Shown: positions 50,957 to 58,821 of the stretch, in pieces
How the letters are laid out: each line of letters starts with the position of its first letter
How positions within the stretch are numbered: position 1 is the stretch's first letter
NCBI RefSeq assembly: GCF_024172165.1
Contig: NZ_JAMZEB010000002.1
Coordinates: 744,001 to 808,000, forward strand
Source: Nonomuraea thailandensis
Lineage (GTDB): Bacteria > Actinomycetota > Actinomycetes > Streptosporangiales > Streptosporangiaceae
Direction of reading: 5' to 3'
Length of the DNA: 64,000 nucleotides
Notes under the pieces: generated by a model
What the model saw: the letters and a program-made list of their open reading frames with translations, nothing else
What the model was told of the DNA's origin: nothing
Databases searched by the model: none
Program-made: the position numbers and the translations under genes

Positions 50957-51879
50957 GATCGGGCCCAGGAGACGGCGATCCGGGCCGCCAGGGCGGTGTT
51001 GCCGCGCACGGCGGCGAGGTTGGCCTCCAGGGACGCGCCGGCGGTGCCGTTCACCAGGTAACCGAGCAGGAACGGGGTGATCGCCTGCCCCTTGACGCCC
51101 TCGCGCTCGGCGGCGGCCAGCGCCTCACTCAGCACGCGGTCGTGCAGCTCCGGGTCGAGCTGCTGGTCCTCGGGGACCGGGTTGGCCACGATCAGCGCGG
51201 TCTCGGGGCCGCCGAGGGCGTCCTGGCCGCGCATGACGGCTGCGGCCTCGTCGGGCGACTCGATCCGCCAGTCGATCGGCTGGCCGGAGGAGTGCAGGTA
51301 GAAGCCGGGGAAGGTGTCCGTGCCGAACCCCACCACGCTCACGCCCCGCGTCTCCAGCCGCTGCAGCGTCGCCGGCACGTCGAGGATGGACTTCACGCCC
51401 GCGCAGACGACGGTGATCCGCGTGCGGGCCAGCGTGTCGAGGTCGGCGGACTCGTCCTGGTCCTCGGCCCAGCCGCGGTGCACGCCGCCGAGCCCGCCGG
51501 TGGCGAAGACCCGGATCCCGGCGCGCGCGGCCAGGAACGACGTGGCCGACACCGTGGTCGCGCCGCTCGCCTTCAGCGCCGCCGCCAGGGGCAGGTCGCG
51601 CTGGCCCAGCTTGCGCAGCCCGGGCTCCGACGCGATGCGCTCCAGCTCCGCCTCGTCCAGGCCGATGCGGGGCACGCCGTCCAGGACGGCGATCGTGGCC
51701 GGCACGGCGCCCGCCGCCCGTACGACTCCCTCCAGCTCACGCGCCACCTCCAGGTTGCGCGGCTGCGGCAGCCCGTGGGAGATGATCGTGGACTCCAGCG
51801 CCACGACCGGCGCGCCCGCGGCCAGGGCCTCGGCGACCTCGTCGGACGGCTGCAGGATGGAGTCGGTGGTGCTGTGCAT
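50953..51879 (-). CDS. psuG: Pseudouridine-5'-phosphate glycosidase
   Basis: The 308-residue protein contains VVALESTIISHGLPQPRNLE, GLRKLGQRDLPLAAAL (the Lys of the family active site), GIRVFATGGLGGVHRG and GFGTDTFPGFYLHSSG. It also has ANPVPEDQQLD with the conserved Asn region. PsuG splits pseudouridine 5'-phosphate to uracil and ribose 5-phosphate. With the overlapping PfkB gene it forms a pseudouridine salvage unit. ATG 51879 is used; AAGGAG lies about 13 nt upstream. Confidence 0.92.
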   Translation of the reverse strand: MHSTTDSILQPSDEVAEALAAGAPVVALESTIISHGLPQPRNLEVARELEGVVRAAGAVPATIAVLDGVPRIGLDEAELERIASEPGLRKLGQRDLPLAAALKASGATTVSATSFLAARAGIRVFATGGLGGVHRGWAEDQDESADLDTLARTRITVVCAGVKSILDVPATLQRLETRGVSVVGFGTDTFPGFYLHSSGQPIDWRIESPDEAAAVMRGQDALGGPETALIVANPVPEDQQLDPELHDRVLSEALAAAEREGVKGQAITPFLLGYLVNGTAGASLEANLAAVRGNTALAARIAVSWARS

Positions 51880-51998
51880 GGTGAGTTTCGTGCTCCTTGA
51901 ATGGGCCTGGACCTGCCTACGGGGAACGGCCGCTTTCGCGGTATTTGTTCCAAACGGAGCAGGGTACGGGCCCCCGGCCCGGGCGTCCACTCCGAGGA

Positions 51999-53309
51999 TC
52001 ACACGAGGAAGGAGACCCCCGCCAGGGACGTGGCCGCGATGATCGCCGTGGCGATGCCGCCGAGCAGCGCCGCCCGGCCGCCCCGCACAAGTCTGCGCAC
52101 GTCGATGCCGGTGCCGAGGCCGAACAGGGCGGCGGCCATGAGCACGTTCGTCACGGCGGGGACCGTGTCGGTCACCGCCGCGGGCACCAGCCCGGTGCTC
52201 CGCACGGCCACCATCGCCAGGAACGCGGCCACGAACAACGGCACGACCGGCGGCCTGCGCCCACCCTGCCGCCGCCGTCCCCGGTCCGGCGTTCGCGTGG
52301 CGATCCGGGCGGACCGCTCGCGGCAGGCGGTCAGTGCCACGATCGGGGCCAGGAGGACGACGCGGCCCAGCTTGACCGTCACGGCCGTGGCCAGCACGCC
52401 CGAGGCGGCGCCGATCGCGGCCACCTGCGCCACCTCGTGGACGGCCGCGCCCGTCCACATGCCGAGCTGGGCCGGTGACAGGTCCATGAGGTTCGCCAGC
52501 AGGGGGATCAGGGCGATGGCCGCGGTCCCGTACAGGACCACGACGCCGAGGGCGCTCGCGGCGGCCTCGTCCTCGTCCGGCAGGTCCGTGCTCTCGCGCA
52601 TCGCGGCGATGGCGGCGGCGCCGCAGATGGCCACGCCCGTGGCGATGAGCAGGGACGTGCCGCGGCTCAGGCCCAGCCTGCGGCCGATCGGCGGCGTCAC
52701 GGCGAACGTCACCCCGGTCGCCACCGCCACGACCGCCAGGCTCTGCCAGCCGAGCGCCAGCACCTGAGGCACGGCGATCTGCAGCCCCAGGAGGGCGATC
52801 GCCACCCGCAGCACCCGCCTGGACACGAACGCCAGCCCCGGCCTCAGCCGCTCGCCGACACCCGCCACGCTCGCCACCGCCGCTCCGGCCACGACCGCCA
52901 CGACGGCGGGGGTGAGGGCGGGGACGAGCCGGTTGACGAGCGTCGCGAACACCACCGCCACGGCCGCCACGACCAACCCCGGCCAGTGCGGGCCGATCCA
53001 CGCCTTCGCCCGCCGCGTCCACCGGCCGCCCGGCTCGTCGCGGGTGCTCCGTCGTGAGCCCGGCCCGGCGAGGTGTGCCCACCAGGCGGAGAGCCAGGCG
53101 AGGCGTGCCCGCCAGGAGCCGGCCCGGCTTGCCCGCCAGGATCCGGCATGGCGTGCCCGCCAGGAGCCGGACGGGGAGCGGCGCTCCCGCCGAGGTGCGG
53201 GTCCTTCGCGGCGCGTCCGCGGGCCGGGCCGGTCCGGGCGTGGCCCGTGACCCCGCACCGTGCGTGACCGGTGCTGGCGGGCGGCGGGGTCGCGCGGGGT
53301 GGTGAGCAT
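51999..53309 (-). CDS. yeiH: YeiH-family putative sulfate exporter with long repetitive N-terminal extension
   Basis: The 436-residue protein has about ten membrane helices. RVLRVAIALLGLQIAVPQVL, GTSLLIATGVAICGAAAIAA, MWTGAAVHEVAQVAAIGAAS and LFGLGTGIDVRRLVRGGRAA are the YeiH/UPF0324 signatures. The role in sulfur-compound export is proposed from LysR (CbbR/YeiE) pairing, not proven. From ATG 53309 there is a roughly 105-residue Arg/Pro/Gly/Ser-rich N-terminal part not seen in usual YeiH, containing three AGSWRAR-type repeats. The true start could instead lie further in. It is divergent from a LysR gene, as E. coli yeiH is from yeiE. Confidence 0.85.
   Translation of the reverse strand: MLTTPRDPAARQHRSRTVRGHGPRPDRPGPRTRREGPAPRRERRSPSGSWRARHAGSWRASRAGSWRARLAWLSAWWAHLAGPGSRRSTRDEPGGRWTRRAKAWIGPHWPGLVVAAVAVVFATLVNRLVPALTPAVVAVVAGAAVASVAGVGERLRPGLAFVSRRVLRVAIALLGLQIAVPQVLALGWQSLAVVAVATGVTFAVTPPIGRRLGLSRGTSLLIATGVAICGAAAIAAMRESTDLPDEDEAAASALGVVVLYGTAAIALIPLLANLMDLSPAQLGMWTGAAVHEVAQVAAIGAASGVLATAVTVKLGRVVLLAPIVALTACRERSARIATRTPDRGRRRQGGRRPPVVPLFVAAFLAMVAVRSTGLVPAAVTDTVPAVTNVLMAAALFGLGTGIDVRRLVRGGRAALLGGIATAIIAATSLAGVSFLV
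53103..53174 (-). repeat. Three 24-bp in-frame repeats in the YeiH N-terminal extension
   Basis: Units at 53103-53126, 53127-53150 and 53151-53174 encode GSWRARHA, GSWRASRA and GSWRARLA. They lie ahead of the first membrane helix. Confidence 0.8.
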
Positions 53310-53364
53310 GATCCCAGTCTTGGGAGCGGGAGCGACGCCCGGTAGCCATGCCTTGCCTGGAAGG

Positions 53365-53383
53365 TCATAGCCTGAGGCTATGA
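53365..53383. promoter_or_regulatory. Palindrome spanning the LysR start codon
   Basis: TCATAGCC (53365-53372) and GGCTATGA (53376-53383) form perfect 8-bp arms with spacer TGA. The right arm contains the LysR gene ATG (53380). The site has the T-N11-A form typical of LysR operators. It lies 56 bp from the yeiH start, so it could control both genes. Confidence 0.7.
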
Positions 53384-54270
53384 GTGCGCTGCCGGATCTC
53401 GACTCGCTCAAGCTCCTCGTCGACGTCGGCGAGCTGGGCAGTCTCGGGCGAGCGGCCAGGGCGGCCGGGATCGCGCAGCCGTCCGCCAGCAAGCGGATCG
53501 CCCTGCTCGAACGCCGCCTCGGTCTCCCCCTGCTCGAACGCACGCCGCGCGGTTCCAGGCTCACCGCCGAGGGCAAGATGGTGGCCGGCTGGGCCACGCA
53601 GGTGCTCGCCGCGGCCCAGGAGCTCATGCGGGCCGCCCAGGCCGTACGGCTCAGCGAGGCCGCTCACCTCCGGGTGGCGTCGAGCATGACGGTGGCCGAG
53701 TACCTGGTGCCGCGCTGGCTCGGCGAGCTGCAGCACCGGGAGCCCGAGGTCCAGGTGGGGCTGGACGTGGTCAACTCGGCCGACGTCGCGGCGCGGGTGC
53801 TGGCCGGGGAGGTGGAGCTGGGGTTCGTCGAAGGGCCGACCGTGCCCGACGGGCTCGACGTGCGCGTCGTGGGGACGGATCGGCTCGTGGTCGTGGTGGC
53901 GCCGGCGCATCCGTGGGCGCGCCGCCGCACCGTGCTGCGGGGGCCGGAGCTGGCCGCGACGCCGCTGGTCGTGCGGGAGACCGGCTCCGGGACGCGGGAG
54001 ACGCTGGACGTGGCGTTCGCCGCGATGCATCGGGCCAGCCCGCGGCTGGAGCTGGGGTCCAACTCGGCGGTGAAGGGGGCCGCGCAGGCCGGGGCGGCGC
54101 CGGCGGTGCTGAGCGGGTACGCGGTGGAGTCCGACGTGGCGACGGGGCGGCTGGTGGAGGTGCCGCTCACGGGGGTCAACCTGGTCCGCAGCCTGCGCGC
54201 GGTGTGGCGCCGGGGCCGCCCCCTGACCGGCCCCGCGGCGACCCTCCTGGCCATCGCGACCCGCCCCTGA
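53380..54270 (+). CDS. LysR-family regulator, probable controller of yeiH
   Basis: The 296-residue protein has a winged HTH (LKLLVDVGELGSLGRAARAA, GIAQPSASKRIALLERRLGL) and a periplasmic-binding-like effector domain (EVELGFVEGPTVPDGLDVRV, VRETGSGTRETLDVAF). It is divergent from yeiH and reads like CysB/CbbR-group regulators that sense sulfur or reduced-carbon metabolites. ATG 53380 lies inside the palindrome, consistent with self-repression. Confidence 0.92.
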   Translation: MSALPDLDSLKLLVDVGELGSLGRAARAAGIAQPSASKRIALLERRLGLPLLERTPRGSRLTAEGKMVAGWATQVLAAAQELMRAAQAVRLSEAAHLRVASSMTVAEYLVPRWLGELQHREPEVQVGLDVVNSADVAARVLAGEVELGFVEGPTVPDGLDVRVVGTDRLVVVVAPAHPWARRRTVLRGPELAATPLVVRETGSGTRETLDVAFAAMHRASPRLELGSNSAVKGAAQAGAAPAVLSGYAVESDVATGRLVEVPLTGVNLVRSLRAVWRRGRPLTGPAATLLAIATRP

Positions 54271-54706
54271 CCGGCCCAGCCGGGCATCATGCGCCCGGAC
54301 CGCCCGCCGCCCGCCGTCCGTCGCCCGTCGTCCGCCGTCCGGCGCCCGCCGCCGACGCCGCGCCAGCCGCGCCGTCACCCGCCATCGCCCGCCGCCCGCC
54401 TACGGTGCCTGCGGAGCTGCAGCGCTCAGCACCTGCGCCGTGCTCGGCTAGCGGCTTCCTGTTGCCCGGTGGCCCGCCCGGTGGGCCGGTGCTCGGCCGA
54501 GCGGGTGGTCGGCGGGGGTGTTGCCGGACGGGTGATCGGCGGCGTGAGCGTTGCCGGGCGGGTGTGTTGCCGGGCCGGCGGGCAGCGGGCGTCTACGTTG
54601 CCGGGTGGGTGCGGAGGAGGGAGCGTGGGCGGGTGGGTGTGGAGGAGGGGCGTGGGCGGGTGGGGGGCGTTGACGGGCGGGGCGGGGCGGGTCGTAGGGT
54701 GCCAGG
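54271..54706. other. 436-bp intergenic region with no gene, low-complexity GC-rich repeats
   Basis: I see no convincing gene. The left part is rich in CGCCCGCCGTCC-type degenerate repeats. Two tandem units lie at 54603-54630 and 54631-54657 (28 and 27 bp), followed by a G-run block at 54675-54691. The region seems to be a spacer plus the leader of the downstream oxidoreductase gene. Confidence 0.7.
54675..54691 (+). promoter_or_regulatory. Potential G-quadruplex in the leader of the oxidoreductase gene
   Basis: GGGCGGGGCGGGGCGGG has four G-runs of three or more joined by single C bases, the tightest kind of G-quadruplex motif. It lies 15 nt before the GTG start at 54707, so as RNA it could affect ribosome access. 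A chance motif is possible in such GC-rich DNA. Confidence 0.4.
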
Positions 54707-56209
54707 GTGGGTTCGTATGACGTGGTCGTGGCAGGGGGCGGGCACAACGGGCTGGTCGCGGCGGCGTACCTCGCCGGGGCCGGGCGCCGGGTGCTCGTGC
54801 TGGAGCGGTACGCGCACGCGGGCGGCCTGGCGGTCTCCGCGCGGGCGTTCCCCGGCGTGGACGTGCGGCTGTCGCGCTACTCCTACCTGGTGAGCCTGCT
54901 GCCCACCCGGATCGTCCGCGACCTGGGGCTCGACCTGGAGCTGCGCCGCCGCCGGTACGCCTCCTACACCCCGATGGGCGACACGGGCCTGCTCGTCGAC
55001 AACGAGGACGACCTGCGTACGGCGGCCTCGTTCAGGAACGTCACGGGCGGCGAGGCCGACCACGAGGCGTGGCGGCGGTTCTACGGCATGACCGCCGAGG
55101 TGGCGCGCGCCCTGGCCCCCACGCTGCTCGAACCCCTGCGCCCGCAGGCCGAGATCGAGCGCCTGGTCGGGCAGGAGGCGTGGCGCGACCTGTTCGCGCG
55201 GCCGATCGGGGAGACGGTGGACGAGCGGTTCCGCGACGACACCGTGCGCGGCGTCGTGCTGACCGACGCACTGATCGGCACGTTCGCCGACCCGGCCACC
55301 GACCTGCTGGCCAACCGGTGCTTCCTCTACCACGTGATCGGCGACGGCACCGGCGACTGGAACGTGCCGGTCGGCGGCATGGGCGCGGTCTCCGGCGCGC
55401 TGGAGGCGGCGGCCAGGCGGGCGGGCGCCGAGATCAGGACGGGGGCCGAGATCGTCGGCATCTCGCCGTCGGGCGAGGTGACGTTCGTGGCGGACGACGG
55501 CGAGCACACCGTCAGCGGCGGGCACGTGCTGGTGAACCTGCCGCCGGCCGTGCTGGACCGGGTGATGGGGCGGCCGGTGACGGTGCCCGAGGGGGCGCAG
55601 CTCAAGGTCAACATGGTGCTGACGCGGCTGCCCCGGCTCAAGGACACCACCGTGGATCCGCGGGCGGCCTTCAGCGGGACGTTCCACATCAACGAGGGGC
55701 GCGAGCAGCTCGCGGGGGCGTACGAGCAGGCGGCCCGCGGTGAGATGCCCGAGCTGCCGCCCGCCGAGGTCTACTGCCACTCGCTGACCGACGCCTCCAT
55801 CCTCGGGCCCGAGCTGCGGGGCAGGGCCGAGACGATGACGCTGTTCGGCCTGCACATGCCCGCCCGCCTCTTCCGGAAAAATCCGGATAAGGCGAGGAAG
55901 GTGGCCCTGGACGCCACTTTCGCCTCCATGAACGCCGTCCTCGCCGAGCCCATCGAGGACTGCCTGCTCACCGCCCCCGACGGCACCCCGTGCGTCGAGG
56001 TCAAGACCCCGGTGGACCTCGAACGGGACGCCGGCCTGCCCGGCGGTCACATCTTCCACACCGACCTGAGCTGGCCGTACGCCGAGGGCGGCGGCTGGGG
56101 CGTCGAGACCGAGCACGAGCGCATCCTGATGTGCGGCGCGGGCGCCCGCAGGGGCGGCGGCGTCAGCGGCATCGGCGGCCACAACGCCGCCATGGCACTC
56201 CTGCGGTAG
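54707..56209 (+). CDS. FAD-dependent oxidoreductase, phytoene-dehydrogenase-like (PYROXD2-type)
   Basis: The 500-residue protein starts YDVVVAGGGHNGLVAAAYLA, the FAD-binding motif, with VLVLERYAHAGGLAVSARAF close behind. Near the end are ETEHERILMCGAGARRGGGV and SGIGGHNAAMALL. The order matches the PYROXD2/crtI-like amine-oxidase-fold family of unclear substrate. No carotenoid genes are nearby. GTG 54707 is used; no strong ribosome site is visible. The TetR gene at 56219 is convergent, 9 nt away. Confidence 0.82.
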   Translation: MGSYDVVVAGGGHNGLVAAAYLAGAGRRVLVLERYAHAGGLAVSARAFPGVDVRLSRYSYLVSLLPTRIVRDLGLDLELRRRRYASYTPMGDTGLLVDNEDDLRTAASFRNVTGGEADHEAWRRFYGMTAEVARALAPTLLEPLRPQAEIERLVGQEAWRDLFARPIGETVDERFRDDTVRGVVLTDALIGTFADPATDLLANRCFLYHVIGDGTGDWNVPVGGMGAVSGALEAAARRAGAEIRTGAEIVGISPSGEVTFVADDGEHTVSGGHVLVNLPPAVLDRVMGRPVTVPEGAQLKVNMVLTRLPRLKDTTVDPRAAFSGTFHINEGREQLAGAYEQAARGEMPELPPAEVYCHSLTDASILGPELRGRAETMTLFGLHMPARLFRKNPDKARKVALDATFASMNAVLAEPIEDCLLTAPDGTPCVEVKTPVDLERDAGLPGGHIFHTDLSWPYAEGGGWGVETEHERILMCGAGARRGGGVSGIGGHNAAMALLR

Positions 56210-56218
56210 CCCGGAGGC

Positions 56219-56773
56219 TCAGTCGGCGACGAGCTTGGCGGCCACCTCCAGGGCGACGTCCGCCCGCTCCGCCTCGTCCAGGTCCATGTCGAACAGGAAC
56301 GGCGCGCTCCCGAGGATCACCGCGAACACCGCCAGCCTGGACTCGAACTGCTTGACCGCGCTCACCCCCGGCACGGCCAGCACCGACACCATGCCGACGA
56401 TCCGGCTGCGCATGCGCTCACCGGCCACGTTGTGCTGCATGACACCCTGGTTGACCTGCGCGAACCTGAACATTGGCCGCCACTGATCCTCCATCAGCCC
56501 CGAGATGCGCCGCAGGATCTCCCGGCGTGACTCGGCCGTCCTCGGCTGTTCTCCCGCCCAGGTCATCAGCTCGTCGATCGAGTCGCACAGCCGGTCCACC
56601 ACGCTGGCGAGGATGTCCTCCTTGGTGCGGAAGTGGTAGTAGAGCGCCGGCCTGGTGATCTCCAGCCGCTCGGCGACCTCCTGCAGCGAGGTCTTGTCGT
56701 ATCCGCGCTCGGCGAACAACTCCAGCGCCACCTGCTGGATCCGCTCACGTGTGTCCGTCCGCCGGCCCGCCAT
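56219..56773 (-). CDS. TetR-family regulator divergent from a cytochrome P450
   Basis: The 184-residue protein has HTH ERIQQVALELFAERGYDKTS, LQEVAERLEITRPALYYHFR, then a helical ligand domain. It is divergent from the P450 gene, with 87 bp between the start codons. That space carries a perfect 12-bp inverted repeat. The natural reading is local repression of itself and the P450 gene, relieved by the P450 substrate. Confidence 0.93.
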   Translation of the reverse strand: MAGRRTDTRERIQQVALELFAERGYDKTSLQEVAERLEITRPALYYHFRTKEDILASVVDRLCDSIDELMTWAGEQPRTAESRREILRRISGLMEDQWRPMFRFAQVNQGVMQHNVAGERMRSRIVGMVSVLAVPGVSAVKQFESRLAVFAVILGSAPFLFDMDLDEAERADVALEVAAKLVAD

Positions 56774-56804
56774 TCCGCTCCCATCACTTGACGGCCCATC
56801 GCAT

Positions 56805-56834
56805 CATTGCTTACTTTCGCGTAAGTAAGCAATG
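56805..56834. promoter_or_regulatory. Probable TetR operator between TetR and P450 genes
   Basis: CATTGCTTACTT (56805-56816) and AAGTAAGCAATG (56823-56834) are perfect 12-bp inverted arms around a 6-bp spacer. The TTACTT...AAGTAA core is typical of TetR sites. It lies 32 bp upstream of the tetR start codon and 26 bp upstream of the P450 start. Confidence 0.85.
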
Positions 56835-56860
56835 CGATCGGCTTCTTTGGGGGCAACACT

Positions 56861-58057
56861 ATGGCGCATTCCTTCCCGGTTCCGCGTACCTGCCCGTTCG
56901 CGCCGCCGCCCGAGTACGAGCGGATGCGCGAGGAGGCCCCGCTCGTCAGGACCTCCCTGCCCGGCGGCGACGTCTGGCTCGTCACCCGGCACGCCGAGGC
57001 CCAGCAGGTCCTCAGCGGCAGCGGCATCAGCACCAGCCCGGCCACGCCCGGCCATCCCAACGCCGCCCTCCGCCCCACGCCGCCGCCGTCGCCCGAGGAG
57101 GCGGCGGCCATGGCCAAGTTCCTGGCCGGCCACTTCATCGACCTGGACCCGCCCGCGCACACCAGGTTCCGGCGGCTGCTCATCCCCGAGTTCACCGTCA
57201 GGCGGATCAAGGACCTGCGGCCGGGGATCCAGGCGCTGGTCGACGGGCTCATCGACGACATGGTCGCGCGGGGCTCCGAGGCGGAGCTGGTCCAGGCGTT
57301 CGGGCTCGCGCTGCCCTCGCTGGTGATCTGCCGGCTCCTCGGCGTCCCGTACGCCGACCGCGAGTTCTTCCAGGCGCGCACCCGCGAGATGCTCAGCTCC
57401 GACGGCGACTTCCACACGTCGGCGTTCGCGATCAGGGACTACCTCGACGGGCTCGTCACCAATGCCGAGAAGGCCCCCAAGGACGACCTCCTCGGCCGGC
57501 TGATCACCGGCGGGCGGCTCACGCACGACGAGCTGGTGGGCGTGATGTTCCTGCTGCTCGTCGCCGGCCACGAGACCACCGCCAACATGATCCCGCTGGC
57601 CACGCTCACCCTCCTGCGTCACCCGGACCAGCTCGCCGCGCTGCGCGAGAACCCCGGCCGCTGGCCCATGGCGGTCGATGAGCTGTTGCGTTACCACTCG
57701 ATCGTGGACTGGGTGGCCTTCGACCGGGTCGCCGCCGAGGACCAGGAGATCGGCGGCCGGCTCGTCAGGAAGGGTGAGGGCATCTTCGTGCTGGGCGCCT
57801 CCGCCAACCGGGACGCGAGGGCGTTCGAGCGGCCCGACGAGTTCGACGTGGAGCGCGGCGCCCGCCACCACGTGGCCTTCGGCTACGGCGTGCACCAGTG
57901 CCTGGGCCAGAACCTGGCGCGCGCCGAGCTGGAGATCGCGCTGCGCACGCTGTTCGAGCGCCTGCCCGGCCTGCGGGTCACGGTGGCCGACGAGGAACTG
58001 CCCGCCAAGTACGATGGACCCATCTTCGGGCTCACTTCGATGCCCGTGGCGTGGTGA
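56861..58057 (+). CDS. Cytochrome P450 (bacterial class I-like)
   Basis: The 398-residue protein has the I-helix oxygen motif LLLVAGHETTANMIPL, the ExxR in DELLRYHSI, and the heme loop FGYGVHQCLGQNLARAE with Cys347 as iron ligand. It is soluble with no membrane anchor. No ferredoxin or ferredoxin reductase gene is adjacent. Substrate unknown; a xenobiotic or secondary-metabolite role is possible given the adjacent TetR. Confidence 0.95.
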   Translation: MAHSFPVPRTCPFAPPPEYERMREEAPLVRTSLPGGDVWLVTRHAEAQQVLSGSGISTSPATPGHPNAALRPTPPPSPEEAAAMAKFLAGHFIDLDPPAHTRFRRLLIPEFTVRRIKDLRPGIQALVDGLIDDMVARGSEAELVQAFGLALPSLVICRLLGVPYADREFFQARTREMLSSDGDFHTSAFAIRDYLDGLVTNAEKAPKDDLLGRLITGGRLTHDELVGVMFLLLVAGHETTANMIPLATLTLLRHPDQLAALRENPGRWPMAVDELLRYHSIVDWVAFDRVAAEDQEIGGRLVRKGEGIFVLGASANRDARAFERPDEFDVERGARHHVAFGYGVHQCLGQNLARAELEIALRTLFERLPGLRVTVADEELPAKYDGPIFGLTSMPVAW

Positions 58058-58122
58058 TCCTTATGAATCTTCTGTGAGGTCGTTCATCACGTTCTCATGA
58101 TGGACATCTAGCGTCGGTAAGT

Positions 58123-58821
58123 ATGAGTGAGCCCGCACGGTTGCTGGTAGTGGACGACGAGCCCGCGTTGCGCGAGGCTCTGCAGTCGAGCCTGGAGTTC
58201 GAGGGCTACAAGGTCGTCACCGCCAACGACGGGCAGCAGGCACTCGACGCCCTGGCGGCGGATTCGTACGACGCGGTGCTGCTCGACGTCATGATGCCCA
58301 GGCTCGACGGGCTGACCGCGTGCCGCAGGCTGCGCGGGTCGGGCAACCACGTGCCGGTGCTCATGCTCACGGCCCGCGACGCGGTCGGCGACCGGGTCTC
58401 CGGGCTCGACGCGGGCGCCGACGACTACCTCGTCAAGCCGTTCGAGCTGGACGAGCTGCTGGCCAGGGTGCGGGCTCTGCTGCGGCGCGGCGCGCTCAGC
58501 ACGGGCACCCCGGAGGGCGACACGCTCTCCTACGGCGACCTGCACATGGACCCGGCGACCAGGGAGGTCACGCGCGGCGACCGCAGGCTCGACCTGACCA
58601 GGACCGAATACCTGCTGATGGAGCTGTTCCTGGCGCACCCGCGCCAGGTGCTGACCAGGGACCAGATCCTCAGCGAGGTGTGGGGCTTCGACTTCGAGCC
58701 GACGTCCAACTCGCTCGACGTGTACGTGATGTACCTGAGGCGCAAGACCGAGGCCGGGGGCGAGCCGCGCGTGATCCACACCGTGCGCGGGGTGGGTTAT
58801 GTGCTCCGGGCGGCGCAGTGA
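58123..58821 (+). CDS. OmpR-family response regulator
   Basis: The 232-residue protein has a receiver domain ([40 protein letters not shown] with the phosphoacceptor Asp, [14 protein letters not shown]) and an OmpR winged helix ([34 protein letters not shown]). The kinase gene overlaps by four bases (GTGA). The order and domains resemble MprAB/CseBC-type envelope-stress systems. The 65-bp leader contains TTCTGTGA and TTCTCATGA repeats that may be OmpR-type sites. Confidence 0.94.
   Translation: MSEPARLLVVDDEPALREALQSSLEFEGYKVVTANDGQQALDALAADSYDAVLLDVMMPRLDGLTACRRLRGSGNHVPVLMLTARDAVGDRVSGLDAGADDYLVKPFELDELLARVRALLRRGALSTGTPEGDTLSYGDLHMDPATREVTRGDRRLDLTRTEYLLMELFLAHPRQVLTRDQILSEVWGFDFEPTSNSLDVYVMYLRRKTEAGGEPRVIHTVRGVGYVLRAAQ

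Noticed and set aside
54271..54706. A small gene in the 436-bp gap before the oxidoreductase
   Set aside because: Open frames there are low-complexity Arg/Pro/Gly with no ribosome site, so no gene is supported.
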